A stretch of 64,000 bases of DNA from Oxalobacteraceae sp. CFBP 8761 (GCA_014841595.1 JACYUE010000002.1:558001-622000), one strand, 5' to 3'; shown: positions 1 through 8,578, numbered from the stretch's first letter. The notes: generated by a model not told the origin, from the sequence alone. Numbers and translations are program-made.

Positions 1-963
1 TTCCCGCTGCGTATGCCGGTGCAGGGCAAGTTCTTTGCCGCCAAGGGCTTGATGGTCTACGGGCTGGCCTACGGCAAGGAAGCGGGCGACGAGCTGGGCC
101 GCATGGTGGCAGAAGGCCGGCTCGCCAGCATCCTGACGAAACCGCCGGCGCGCCTGAAACCGGTGGACCAGGACGGCGTGCGCATCGTGCCGCAGGCGGT
201 ACTGAATACCCCGAACATGACGGCCTCGATGGGCACCGACAAGCGCACCGTCGTGCTCGACGTGGACGCCGACAAGCTGGTCCCGCAAGTGCGCCTGAAA
301 GCGTCGTTGCAAAACCTGTTCTATCCCTACCTGATTGCGCAGGCCACCGTCGATGGCCAGTTGCGCACGCGCGCCGGTACGACACCGCTCATGGTGACAC
401 CGACCGCCGTGAACAATCTTGCGCCGGGCGCCAGCCAGTCGATCGAGGTGAGCTTCAAGCTGCCGCTCGAAGAAGTGCCGTCGGCCTGGTCGCGCCAGGC
501 CATTGCGGCGATGGGCAAGCAAGTGATCATGCCGATGTCGGTGAGCCTGGGCCTGCGCAATCAGCGGCTGGCCTTGCCGGCATCGTTCAAGACCGAGATG
601 CAGGAACTGTTCCCGGGCGACCCGCTGTCAGACATGTTCGTGCCGCCCGACAGCGTGAAATCGTCCACGGCCCAGGTGCCATTGATCGTGCGCGTGCAAT
701 ATCCGCTGACGCCCGTGCTCGTGATCGTCGGCGGCGTGCTGGCGTTGCTGCTGGCGCTGGCTGCGCTCGCGTTTCTGGCGATGAAAACCACGCGCTATCC
801 GATCATGGTCAATGGCGTGCGCCGCAACGTGCTGCTCAAGCCGTTCAAGTCGCTGGCGATCAAGGCCGACGACGGCGCCGCGGTCGGCGAAATCCGGCGC
901 GGGCTCGGTCGCCCGAGCGTGGTCCAGGTCGAGCCGGGCCAGACGTTGACGATCGCGTCGTAA
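1..963 (+). CDS. Membrane-anchored protein of the tubulin-like cassette (5' end outside window)
   Basis: The frame is open to the first base of the window, so the true start probably lies upstream; the first ATG inside is at 13. Counting from that Met, about 230 residues of hydrophilic, beta-rich sequence precede one strong transmembrane helix (about 232-256). A short basic tail of about 60 residues follows and ends the protein. This suggests a large domain on one side of the membrane and a small one on the other; upstream domains cannot be seen. I do not recognise the family. The next gene starts 40 bp downstream on the same strand and the tubulin-like gene follows, so I infer one operon. 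Function unknown. Confidence 0.75.
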   Translation, partial: FPLRMPVQGKFFAAKGLMVYGLAYGKEAGDELGRMVAEGRLASILTKPPARLKPVDQDGVRIVPQAVLNTPNMTASMGTDKRTVVLDVDADKLVPQVRLKASLQNLFYPYLIAQATVDGQLRTRAGTTPLMVTPTAVNNLAPGASQSIEVSFKLPLEEVPSAWSRQAIAAMGKQVIMPMSVSLGLRNQRLALPASFKTEMQELFPGDPLSDMFVPPDSVKSSTAQVPLIVRVQYPLTPVLVIVGGVLALLLALAALAFLAMKTTRYPIMVNGVRRNVLLKPFKSLAIKADDGAAVGEIRRGLGRPSVVQVEPGQTLTIAS

Positions 964-1003
964 TCCATTCAAGTAGTCTTTATCCCATTCAGGAGAACGT
1001 GGC

Positions 1004-1441
1004 ATGACGCAGCAAGCAAAAGATAACGCAGGCTTTGCCCTGCCGGCACCGGTCGAAGGCCAACAGGCGCCAGCAGCGGCGGCGACCCCCGCGACCCCCG
1101 CCACGGGAACGCCCGAGACGGTCGAATCGCTGCCGGTGACCACCGACGTCGACACGTCATCGCGCGATGCGCTGATCGGCGGCGGCGTCCTGCTGGTGCT
1201 GTTCATTGCGTTCTTCTTTGCCAAAAATGCCTACGCCAACACGCTGGTGGCAAAACGTATTCAACCGGGCAAGGCGAATGCGGCCGGCTGGTGGCTGTTC
1301 ATCTTTTTGGCCAGCCTGTCGACCGGCGTCGTGCTGGCAGCGATCAATGCACCGAAGTTCATGGCGCCCCTGATCATCGGACCGCTGACGCTGATCGGCC
1401 TGATTGCGCTGGTGCTGATGCTGCTGTCTTCCCGCAAATAA
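1004..1441 (+). CDS. Small three-helix membrane protein of the tubulin-like cassette
   Basis: A 145-residue protein. The first 50 residues are Ala/Pro/Thr-rich and disordered-looking. Three hydrophobic helices follow at about 57-73, 94-113 and 121-141, and the protein ends in a short SSRK tail. An AGGAG ribosome-binding site lies about 9 bases before the ATG. It sits 40 bp after the membrane-anchored protein and 25 bp before the tubulin-like gene, which points to co-transcription. No catalytic motif is visible and I do not recognise the family. By position it could tether or organise the tubulin-like protein at the membrane (inference). Confidence 0.75.
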   Translation: MTQQAKDNAGFALPAPVEGQQAPAAAATPATPATGTPETVESLPVTTDVDTSSRDALIGGGVLLVLFIAFFFAKNAYANTLVAKRIQPGKANAAGWWLFIFLASLSTGVVLAAINAPKFMAPLIIGPLTLIGLIALVLMLLSSRK

Positions 1442-1466
1442 GTACCCAGACCAGGAACAACGCGAC

Positions 1467-4400
1467 ATGGCAGATAATCTGAACCAAACGATCGGCGCCG
1501 GCACGGGCGAGCGCAAGCAGGAGCAGAGCATCGACCTGCGCCCGACGCTGTTCATCGGCATTGGCGGCACCGGCATGGAAGTGCTGATGCGCGTACGCCG
1601 CCGCATCCTCAATACGCTGTGGGGCGGCAACGGCGCGCGCACCCGCGTCGACAGCCTGGCCGAATTTCCGGTCGCGCAGTTCATCCAGTTCGACCTCGAC
1701 ACGGGCGCCGTCATCGACAGCGGCCGCGCCCAGGCCGAAGACCTGCAATTTGACCAGGTCAAGTTCACCGACGAAGAGAAAATCGTCGAAGCGTTCGACA
1801 TGGACAAGTACAGTCGTGACGACGACGCGCTCGAGAAATACCCGCACATCAAGGAATGGCTGTCGCTGACGCCGAAGAAAATCCGCGAACTGGGCATCGA
1901 TCCATCGAAGGGTGCGGGCCAGATCCGCGCCGTCTCGCGCCTGTACCTGTTCGACAAGTACACCAAGATCCGCGACAAGATCCGCCTGAAGCTCAAGACG
2001 CTCAAGGCCGGCCTGTCGCACGAGCAGCAACTGGCGCGCCTCGGCCTGCGCATGGAAACGGAGAAATTCCGCATCGTCATCGTGGGCTCGGTAGCCGGCG
2101 GTACCGGTTCCGGCGCCTTCCTCGACATGGGTCTGCTGGCGCGCTGGCTGGCCAAATCCGAAGTGGGCAATGCCGATGTCGAACTGATGCTGTTTTTGCC
2201 GACCGGCTACGCGGGCGCCAACAAGGAGCGCACCGAAGCGAACGGCTACGCCGCGCTGATGGAACTCGAATCGGCCATGCTCGGCAACAAAGGCTACGTG
2301 GGCCGCTGGGACGCCTACGACCAGCCGGAATTGCCGCGCGAGCCGTACAGCGAAGTCTATCTGATCGACTCGGGCAACCTGGCGCAGCAGCACACGAACG
2401 ACGTCAAGGATGTCTACCACATGGTGGCCGACACGCTGTTCGAAGATTTCGCCTCGGGCGACTTCGCGCGCCGCAAGCGCTCGGTGGCCGTGAACCAGGC
2501 GCAGCACAAGAACTTCCTGCACGATGCGCTGGTGCCGAAGAACCGCTTTGCCGACATGCGCCTGTCGTACTCGAAACGCTTCTCGTCGTTTGGCCAGGCC
2601 GTGCTCGACACGCGCCAGGAAGCGCGGCGCGAAGAGCGCGCGCACCGCTGGGCCGGCGCGATGCTCAAGGCCTTCTTTGGCGTGGGCGGCGCCGACACCG
2701 GCGTGAATCGCGCCACCGACAAGCAGCGCGACGAATTCATGGCGGCCCAGATGGCGCTGCGGGCCGCGCCGTTCAGCGATTTTCCGACCTTCTCCGACCG
2801 CAACGTCGAGCTGAAACGCTCGAGCGGCGAGTTCTTCGACTACGCCCTCGTCGACGACCTGCTGCAGGACAAGCACGGCCTGCTGCTGGCCGGCGTCGAG
2901 CAGCGCGTCAATGCACGCATCGACAGCATCCGTACCGGCTTCGACCGCGCAGAGTGGCCGACGCAGGTGCGCGACACCGTTCAGCAGCTCGAGCGCGACT
3001 CGGTGCGCGACCAGGATTCCACCGCCGACACGACCGAAGACCGCGTCGTGAAACGCCGGCGCGAAGTGCTGGAGCGCATCAAGCACGCGATCCGTGATCA
3101 GCTCTATGCCTACCTCGATAACAAGGATTTCGGCGGCCTCGAATACGTGCTGTCGCTGGTCGAGCAGATCAAGGACCGGCTTGAAGCACCGGGCACGGGC
3201 CTGATCAGCGCACTCAAGCTCAACAGCGAGCGTTACCGCGAAATCAAGGAAGCGGTGCGCACCCGCGAATACGAACGCCTGCTGGCCAACCTCGAGCAGA
3301 CCAAGGGCGGCTTCTTCAGCAGCAATAACGAAAAGCAGGCGGTCACGGTGCTGGACCACCTGCGCACCGAAATCGCCAACGCGCTCAAGTTCCACCTGCG
3401 CGCCAAGGCGGCCGACGAAGCGGCGATCCTGATGGCCGACCTGTCCGCCTGGCTGGGCAAGAAGAACGGCGTCGACGCCCAGGGCCGCGCCATCTGGAAC
3501 GGCCTGGTCGGCGAATTGCAAGCCGGCCGCGAAGCCGTGCTGGCCATGCTGGGCCAGCTGCAGCACGCCAATGCCATCATCCAGCAAGACCTGAACAAGG
3601 ACCACGCCACCTTGATCACGGTGCCGGTGGCCGAGCGCAACGTGCCGATGCCAAACGCGCTGCAACTGCGCGAATGGGCCGACGAAGCGTTCAAGGACCT
3701 GGGCGGCTCGAAGGTGCTGTTCCCGATGCTGGGCGACGCTGCCCAGCGCAGCGAGATCATCAACAAAGTCAAACGCATGGCCGAGCGGCAGTTGACGCTG
3801 GCCGGTGCGGGCGATGCCGAGACGGTCGACCACGATCCCTTGATCGAAGCGCTGGAACAGATGAATCCGGCCGAACGGATGGACCGCTTCCGCAAACTGC
3901 TGGCCTGCGCGATGCCGTGGATCGACGCGAACCTGTCGGGCGACTTCACGGTCAAGGCTGACCAGTTCAAGTGCTTCGTGGGTGTGGCCAATGCCGACCG
4001 TTTCAAACGCCTGTTCGGCGCCGAACTCAATACCTGCGTGCCGACCCAGGCCAATATCACGGCCGCGCAACTGTCCATCGTCGAGACCGGCGTGCCGGGC
4101 CGCGCCGTCTGCTACTGCGAACTGTCCGGCATCCCGATGACGGTGCTGCGCGGCATGGAAGGGTGGCGCACCAGCTACCGCAAGGAAGCCGAAAAGAACC
4201 CGACCCACACGCACATCGACTCGACCCAGTTCAGCCATCCGATGGCGCCGACGACCGACGAGATCAATCGCCTGGCCGAAGACTTCAAGCAGTACCTGCA
4301 GGCGATCATGCTGGGCATTCTGACCCGTTCGACCCAGCGCGTGATCCCGCGCGGGCAGTACCAGTTTGCCGTCGCGCGCGGCGACGTGCGCCGCATCGGC

Positions 4401-5189
4401 AACGAACGGGCGATTCGCCAGAACGGCTTGCCGGCCACCTACCGCGACGCCATTGTCGAACGGGTGCAGGAGCGCCTGGCTGAACTCGACGCGAGCCAGA
4501 CCGTCGCCCTGGCGGCGCTGGCCAGCTACTACGAGACAGCCGTCTACACGCCGAAACTGGTGGAAGACGCCACCGGCGCGCAGGACGATCGCAAGGGCTT
4601 TGCCAGCGCGATTGCCGGCGAAGCCAAGCGCGAGCTGGCCGAGAAGGCCCGCCGCAAGGGCATGAGCCAGCGCGACATCGACCGCGCTGACGAGCAATTG
4701 CTCGAGGTGCTGACGGAGTGGGCGAGCGTCGTGCCGGATTCCGATGAAGACGCGTACGACTGGGAAGTGCGCGAGCCAGGCGAGGATGGTCATCTGCGCC
4801 TGAAATACGTCATCAAGCCGGACGCGTTCAATGCCGGCAAGTTAGACGCGTTGCTGGCGCCGCAGGCTACTGCGTCTGTTGCCACGTTCCCGGCCGGCGC
4901 GCCGGGCATGCCTGGCATGCCACCGCCGCTGGGCGCGACGCCACCGCCACTGGGCATGCCGCCACCGCTCGTCGAGCATCAATATCATCTGGGCATTGGT
5001 GGGCAGCAGTTCGGGCCTTATACCGCGCAGCAGATCGTGCAGATGGTGCAGACTGGGCAGGTGGTGGTTGCCGGTACGAAGGTGTGGCGCGCCGGTCTTG
5101 CAGCCTGGGGTGAGCTGGGGCAGTTGCCGGAATTGACGATGCTGTTCGCAGCGCCGGCATCGCCGCCGCCGTTGCCACCGATGCTGTGA
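1467..5189 (+). CDS. Giant tubulin/FtsZ-like protein with C-terminal GYF_2 domain
   Basis: A 1240-residue protein. After a 20-residue leader, the N-terminal part looks like a tubulin/FtsZ-superfamily nucleotide-binding domain: GIGGTG at 31-36 on the first beta strand, GAGQIRAVSR at 149-158, and the tubulin-signature-like GSVAGGTGSG at 207-216. It resembles the Pfam 'Tubulin_2 / tubulin-like' family. Residues of about 280-1130 are mostly helical and charged. A Pro/Gly-rich linker (about 1140-1170) leads to a GYF_2-type domain at 1173-1225 (GPYTAQQI, then a VWRAGLAAW motif), a fold known for binding proline-rich peptides. The next gene encodes a Pro/Ala-rich linker that could be a partner. There is no signal peptide, so it is cytoplasmic. 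The family is recalled to be linked to membrane remodelling, but its role is not established. The family call is fairly sure; function is unknown. Confidence 0.85.
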   Translation: MADNLNQTIGAGTGERKQEQSIDLRPTLFIGIGGTGMEVLMRVRRRILNTLWGGNGARTRVDSLAEFPVAQFIQFDLDTGAVIDSGRAQAEDLQFDQVKFTDEEKIVEAFDMDKYSRDDDALEKYPHIKEWLSLTPKKIRELGIDPSKGAGQIRAVSRLYLFDKYTKIRDKIRLKLKTLKAGLSHEQQLARLGLRMETEKFRIVIVGSVAGGTGSGAFLDMGLLARWLAKSEVGNADVELMLFLPTGYAGANKERTEANGYAALMELESAMLGNKGYVGRWDAYDQPELPREPYSEVYLIDSGNLAQQHTNDVKDVYHMVADTLFEDFASGDFARRKRSVAVNQAQHKNFLHDALVPKNRFADMRLSYSKRFSSFGQAVLDTRQEARREERAHRWAGAMLKAFFGVGGADTGVNRATDKQRDEFMAAQMALRAAPFSDFPTFSDRNVELKRSSGEFFDYALVDDLLQDKHGLLLAGVEQRVNARIDSIRTGFDRAEWPTQVRDTVQQLERDSVRDQDSTADTTEDRVVKRRREVLERIKHAIRDQLYAYLDNKDFGGLEYVLSLVEQIKDRLEAPGTGLISALKLNSERYREIKEAVRTREYERLLANLEQTKGGFFSSNNEKQAVTVLDHLRTEIANALKFHLRAKAADEAAILMADLSAWLGKKNGVDAQGRAIWNGLVGELQAGREAVLAMLGQLQHANAIIQQDLNKDHATLITVPVAERNVPMPNALQLREWADEAFKDLGGSKVLFPMLGDAAQRSEIINKVKRMAERQLTLAGAGDAETVDHDPLIEALEQMNPAERMDRFRKLLACAMPWIDANLSGDFTVKADQFKCFVGVANADRFKRLFGAELNTCVPTQANITAAQLSIVETGVPGRAVCYCELSGIPMTVLRGMEGWRTSYRKEAEKNPTHTHIDSTQFSHPMAPTTDEINRLAEDFKQYLQAIMLGILTRSTQRVIPRGQYQFAVARGDVRRIGNERAIRQNGLPATYRDAIVERVQERLAELDASQTVALAALASYYETAVYTPKLVEDATGAQDDRKGFASAIAGEAKRELAEKARRKGMSQRDIDRADEQLLEVLTEWASVVPDSDEDAYDWEVREPGEDGHLRLKYVIKPDAFNAGKLDALLAPQATASVATFPAGAPGMPGMPPPLGATPPPLGMPPPLVEHQYHLGIGGQQFGPYTAQQIVQMVQTGQVVVAGTKVWRAGLAAWGELGQLPELTMLFAAPASPPPLPPML

Positions 5190-5199
5190 GGGCGAGACT

Positions 5200-6429
5200 T
5201 TGAAACAGTGTTCTGGCTGCAGTGCGACACTGCAGGGTGAGGTGGCGTTCTGTCCATTCTGTGGTGAAGGGGTGGATGGGGCGGTGCGCAAGGTTGTGCC
5301 GGCTGCTGCTGCGGTTGCTGCTCCGGTTGCTGCGGTACCAGCGCCGCCGAGCGTGCCTGCGCCTCACACTCCTGCCGCGCCTGTCGTAACGCCGCAATCT
5401 GCTGCCGCGCCGACGGCAAGCGTCCCGCCGGCTGCTGCCGTGCCACCGCCATCTGCGCCCGCAACGCCTTCCCGCCCTGCGGCCGATCGCGCGCCAATAC
5501 CGCCCGCAACGCGCAAAGGCGGGAAGGGCAAGTGGATCGCCGGCGGGATCGCACTGCTGCTGGTTGTGCTCTACAACGTGGGCTCCAATGACAAGCCGGT
5601 GATCGAGGAAAACGCCTGCGAATCGGCCTTCGACCTGGGCACCCAGGCGGTTACTTCGGGCGACCTTGCCGCCGCGCGCACCCAGGCGCTGCGGGCCAGC
5701 GCCGAATGCGGCGACAAGGAGCGCCCCAAGGTCAACACCTTGCAACGTGCGATTGCGGCAGCGGAAAAGACCGACAATGCCTGCCAGCGCAATTTCCGCG
5801 CAATCGACGGCTTGCTGCAGGACAGCCGGCCTGGTCGTGCGCGCGCGGGACTGAACGAATTGACAGCGGCGTGTTCAAACAAGCCGGAGGCCGAAGCCTT
5901 GCGCACCAGGCTGGAAGCGACCCAGGAATCCATCAAGGCAGCGCTGGCTGACGTGCGCAGTGCGCTCGATGCACGTGACCAGGCGCAAGCCAGGGCCGCA
6001 CTGGCCAAACTGACGGGCCTGAACCGCGATGAACCCAGCCTGAACCAGCTCAAATGGGAGGTCGACGCGCTGGATGCCGCCGCTGCCGCTGCAGCCCAAC
6101 CGGCGCCGCCTGCCGAGGTCTTCATGCCGGGCGCTGCACCGGTCCAGCGTGCACCAAGTCAGGTGCAGGAGCCGGTGGCGCCGCGTGCGCCGACTGCGCC
6201 AAGTGGTTCAGGTACACAAGACGCCGGCGCAGCGCAGCGCACGTCGATGGCAACGATGTTCCTGCGTGACGCCGAGCAGGCGCTGTTGCAGCGAAAATTT
6301 GATGCCGCAAAAACCTACGTAGAAAGCGCGCGCCGGGCCGACCCGAACAATCCGCAGCTCGACAGCATGATGCAGCAGATCCGCGATCGCGAACGCCAGA
6401 TGCTGCAAGAAGAAACCACCATCAGATAA
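5200..6429 (+). CDS. Zinc-ribbon, single-TM, helical-repeat protein of the tubulin-like cassette
   Basis: A 409-residue protein starting at TTG, 10 bp after the tubulin-like stop; GAGGG upstream and the immediate CxxC motif favour this start. Residues 4, 7, 18 and 21 form a CxxC-x10-CxxC zinc ribbon. A Pro/Ala-rich linker (about 30-105) leads to one transmembrane helix (about 112-127). The rest (about 131-409) is alanine-rich and helical, with TPR-like spacing, a low-complexity stretch near 290-345 and a final helical hairpin. Zinc ribbon and linker are predicted cytoplasmic and the helical part periplasmic. The Pro-rich linker could be a ligand of the neighbour's GYF_2 domain (inference). 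Similar zinc-ribbon/TM architectures occur in bacterial envelope proteins of unknown function. Confidence 0.8.
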   Translation: MKQCSGCSATLQGEVAFCPFCGEGVDGAVRKVVPAAAAVAAPVAAVPAPPSVPAPHTPAAPVVTPQSAAAPTASVPPAAAVPPPSAPATPSRPAADRAPIPPATRKGGKGKWIAGGIALLLVVLYNVGSNDKPVIEENACESAFDLGTQAVTSGDLAAARTQALRASAECGDKERPKVNTLQRAIAAAEKTDNACQRNFRAIDGLLQDSRPGRARAGLNELTAACSNKPEAEALRTRLEATQESIKAALADVRSALDARDQAQARAALAKLTGLNRDEPSLNQLKWEVDALDAAAAAAAQPAPPAEVFMPGAAPVQRAPSQVQEPVAPRAPTAPSGSGTQDAGAAQRTSMATMFLRDAEQALLQRKFDAAKTYVESARRADPNNPQLDSMMQQIRDRERQMLQEETTIR

Positions 6430-6451
6430 TGCAGTCTCATCAGGGAAAACC

Positions 6452-7168
6452 ATGAAAACGCCAATGAAAAAGATCGTTGTCCTGACGTTGCTGACGAGCC
6501 TGGTATCAGGCTGCGCCACCACGGGCCAGAGCGGCATGTCGCAAACGCAGTACCCGCAAGGCGGCGTCGCCGCCGAGCAGGACCCGTGTGCCGTCGGCTC
6601 ATCGGCACTGATGGGCGCCGCAGCCGGCGCACTGCTGGGCGCGCTGATGGACGGCAAACGCGGCGCAGCGCGCGGCGCCGCTGCCGGCGGCATCGTGGCC
6701 GCACTTGGCTGCGTGGCGATCAACTCGCAATCACGCCAGACCCGCACCGCCGCCCAGGTCGACAACGACTTCATCCGCACCCGCGGCCGCCTGCCAGCCG
6801 AGCCGCAAGTAGTGTCGTATCAACCGCGCCTGAACGCCAGCACGGTACAGCGTGGCAAGCCGGTGGTGGTCAACTCAACCGTCGAACTGGTCAACGGTGC
6901 GACGACACCGGTCATGCAAGTGCGCGAAGAGCTGGTGGTGTTCGATCAGGATGGCAAGCAGTTCAAATCCGGCTCGAAGGCGTTGACCAACAATTCGGGC
7001 GGTCGCTTCGAGAACTCGTTTGAAATCACGCTGCCGAAGGATGCGTCGCAGGGACGCTATGCGCTGAGGACCAATTTGTATGTCAACGGCAAGCTGTCGG
7101 CGTCGCGGGATTTGAATACGCAACTGGTGTGGAATGGGGTTGAGCAGGTGATGATTGCGAGCCGCTGA
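6452..7168 (+). CDS. Glycine-zipper lipoprotein of the tubulin-like cassette
   Basis: A 238-residue protein. The signal peptide ends in the lipobox VSGC, with the lipidated Cys at 21; Ala follows the Cys, so Lol sorting would send it to the outer membrane. Residues of about 50-90 are a glycine-zipper stretch (repeated GxxxG/AxxxG spacing), common in small outer-membrane proteins. The C-terminal half (about 115-238) looks like a beta-sandwich, with alternating hydrophobic strands. An AGGG site sits about 7 bases before ATG 6452. It is the last gene of the cassette, 22 bp after the zinc-ribbon gene. It would give the cassette an outer-membrane component. Family not recognised. Confidence 0.8.
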   Translation: MKTPMKKIVVLTLLTSLVSGCATTGQSGMSQTQYPQGGVAAEQDPCAVGSSALMGAAAGALLGALMDGKRGAARGAAAGGIVAALGCVAINSQSRQTRTAAQVDNDFIRTRGRLPAEPQVVSYQPRLNASTVQRGKPVVVNSTVELVNGATTPVMQVREELVVFDQDGKQFKSGSKALTNNSGGRFENSFEITLPKDASQGRYALRTNLYVNGKLSASRDLNTQLVWNGVEQVMIASR

Positions 7169-7179
7169 CTTAAACCAAA

Positions 7180-7330
7180 GCCGGGGTCAGGTCTGACATT
7201 CGGACACGAGCTCAGGCTTACCATAACGTCGAAGACTGAAAAGTTTGGCTTAGCAAAGACATTGTTTGCCGCATTGGAAGAACAACAGGATGAATCTAGG
7301 GCACGTGTCTGAATGTCGGACCCGCCCCCA
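7180..7330. repeat. REP/MITE-like palindromic element, copy A
   Basis: About 150 bp bounded by inverted copies of a roughly 28-bp end that begins GCCGGGGTCAGGTCTGAC and continues with a cggacac motif. The left end is at 7180-7208 and a degenerate right end at about 7302-7330. The internal sequence resembles copy B at 8406-8557 (gcttaccata / gcttaacata, and an agcaaaga block). There is no open frame inside. Confidence 0.7.
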
Positions 7331-7383
7331 TCTTTCTGACCTGACGCTACTTTTTTGGGCCTGGCCGAAGTAGGGGCGCAAAA

Positions 7384-7719
7384 TCATTTGCACTGGACGG
7401 ATGCTGTCACTTGGCGCGACTCCACTGTTCGCTGTTTGAGTATGCAATGTCTCGCGGAAGCGCTAACGCGATACCAGCGAGCGGTAGTGGGCTCGTACCA
7501 GCAGGCTATCCACCTCACCTCGCCACCACTGAAGCCGAATCTGACATCGTGGCCGCCGCGCACCATTTTCGGCTCACCCATCAATTCGTACTGTTTTCCA
7601 TCACCTTCAAACATGCCGGCCCCGATGAGTCGCGCTCCAGAATTCTTCGCAGGACAGTCGATTACCTCTGCTTGCACGGCGCCAGAAGCCAAGATAATTG
7701 CGAGCAGTGCTGCCTTCAT
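7384..7719 (-). CDS. Secreted STY0301-like / candidate Tai2-like immunity protein
   Basis: A 111-residue protein with a clear signal peptide (MKAALLAIILASGAVQA), so the mature form is about 94 residues and periplasmic. It has Cys residues near 22, 73, 91 and 110 that could form disulfides. It resembles the small 'STY0301' family in overall pattern (CP motif after the signal, a GEPK segment mid-protein and a WYEP-like strand). Its ATG overlaps the TGA of the amidase-like gene by 4 bp (ATGA), showing tight translational coupling. A small periplasmic protein coupled to a small amidase-like protein is the classic arrangement of a type VI Tai immunity protein. The assignment is from memory of the family and is moderate. 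Confidence 0.6.
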   Translation of the reverse strand: MKAALLAIILASGAVQAEVIDCPAKNSGARLIGAGMFEGDGKQYELMGEPKMVRGGHDVRFGFSGGEVRWIACWYEPTTARWYRVSASARHCILKQRTVESRQVTASVQCK

Positions 7720-8153
7720 TTGGAAACCACCACGTAGAACTGGTCTGCGTTATCTGAGTCGGAATAGGCATTTCCTTGGGCCTTACTTTTGCCCCGCGCG
7801 ACGATTTCCCGCTGCCTGACGGTATTTGGGATGCGCGTGCGCCACTGGTCCATGACCCGTATGTTTTTTGCTGTGGTGCTCGACACGCCCCTCCCGCAAA
7901 AATCCACGAACAGCGCTGCATGGTATCCATGCTGATTCGGGAAGCGTCCATTACCCTGCTTGTCGAATACGAAGTTTGCGATCACAGTTCCCGGATTCAA
8001 ATAGCTCAGGTCGACTACGCGAGGTCCTGGCCTCCATCGGCTCGTATGCCCAACACTTGTCGTTGCCTGCACAAGTGCTACACACTCGCCGTCTGAAAAT
8101 GGTGCGCGACCGTTTAGTTTTTCCACGTCCCCAGAATATATGAAATAGGCCAT
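7716..8153 (-). CDS. BPSL0067-family / candidate Tae2-like amidase effector
   Basis: A 145-residue protein with no signal peptide. I chose ATG 8153 because a GGGAGG site lies just upstream; an in-frame TTG 12 bases further out is less likely. The sequence has the layout of an NlpC/P60-type cysteine amidase: Cys24 in GECVALVQ at the start of a helix, a GTVIANF strand at 55-61 and His78 in HGYHAALF. It matches what I recall of the BPSL0067 family, which I believe belongs with the Tae2 peptidoglycan amidases delivered by type VI secretion. No hcp, vgrG or other T6SS gene is in the window, so it would be an orphan effector. Alternative: a domesticated cell-wall amidase. Confidence 0.6.
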   Translation of the reverse strand: MAYFIYSGDVEKLNGRAPFSDGECVALVQATTSVGHTSRWRPGPRVVDLSYLNPGTVIANFVFDKQGNGRFPNQHGYHAALFVDFCGRGVSSTTAKNIRVMDQWRTRIPNTVRQREIVARGKSKAQGNAYSDSDNADQFYVVVSK

Positions 8154-8405
8154 AACCCCTCCCAATTGAAATAGGGATATTTTCTATTTATAGTCGCTAC
8201 CAGATTTTGGCGTAGGTCAGCGGGCTTGAGATGTGGGGTTAACTTACCCGGATCAGAGATAACTCAGCAAACACTTGCTTGTTTATGGCGCGGCGCTTGT
8301 CCGGACGGGGGAGCACCCGCACTCACCGAAGACGACGTGACTGCCATCCAGGAGCGCAGCGCCGACTCGATCGACGTTCTCGCGTTGCCGTGTGAAGCCA
8401 GGGAA
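8154..8405. other. Intergenic stretch with no supported gene
   Basis: AT-rich for the first 110 bases, probably the promoter region of the amidase-like gene. From about 8280 to 8400 it becomes GC-rich and codon-like, but no frame gives a recognisable protein and no ribosome-binding site is present. It may be a gene remnant cut by the repeat element that follows. Confidence 0.4.
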
Positions 8406-8557
8406 GCCGGGGTCAGGTATCAAATTCGGACACGGGATCTCGCTTAACATAGCAGCAATAGCCCAGGAAATTTGCTGAGCAAAGAAATTCGATGTCTTGA
8501 AGGAAGGACTACAGTCTCAATGTTGAGGTCGTGTCCGAATGTCAGACCTGACCCCGG
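8406..8557. repeat. REP/MITE-like palindromic element, copy B
   Basis: About 152 bp with inverted ends: GCCGGGGTCAGGT at 8406 and its complement ending at 8557. The right end is the perfect consensus form (gtgtccgaatgtcagacc followed by tgaccccggc). The interior resembles copy A at 7180-7330. Copies A and B bracket the amidase/immunity-like pair. Confidence 0.75.
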
Positions 8558-8578
8558 CTTTTGTTCGGCTCAGAACGC

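Noticed and set aside
1374-4793. 1139-codon open frame on the minus strand
   Set aside because: It lies opposite the tubulin-like gene, whose sense frame has clear motifs; high GC makes antisense stops rare, and the antisense protein shows no domain.
8226-8447. 73-codon frame upstream of repeat copy B
   Set aside because: Its end is translated repeat DNA, no ribosome-binding site is present, and no family is recognisable.
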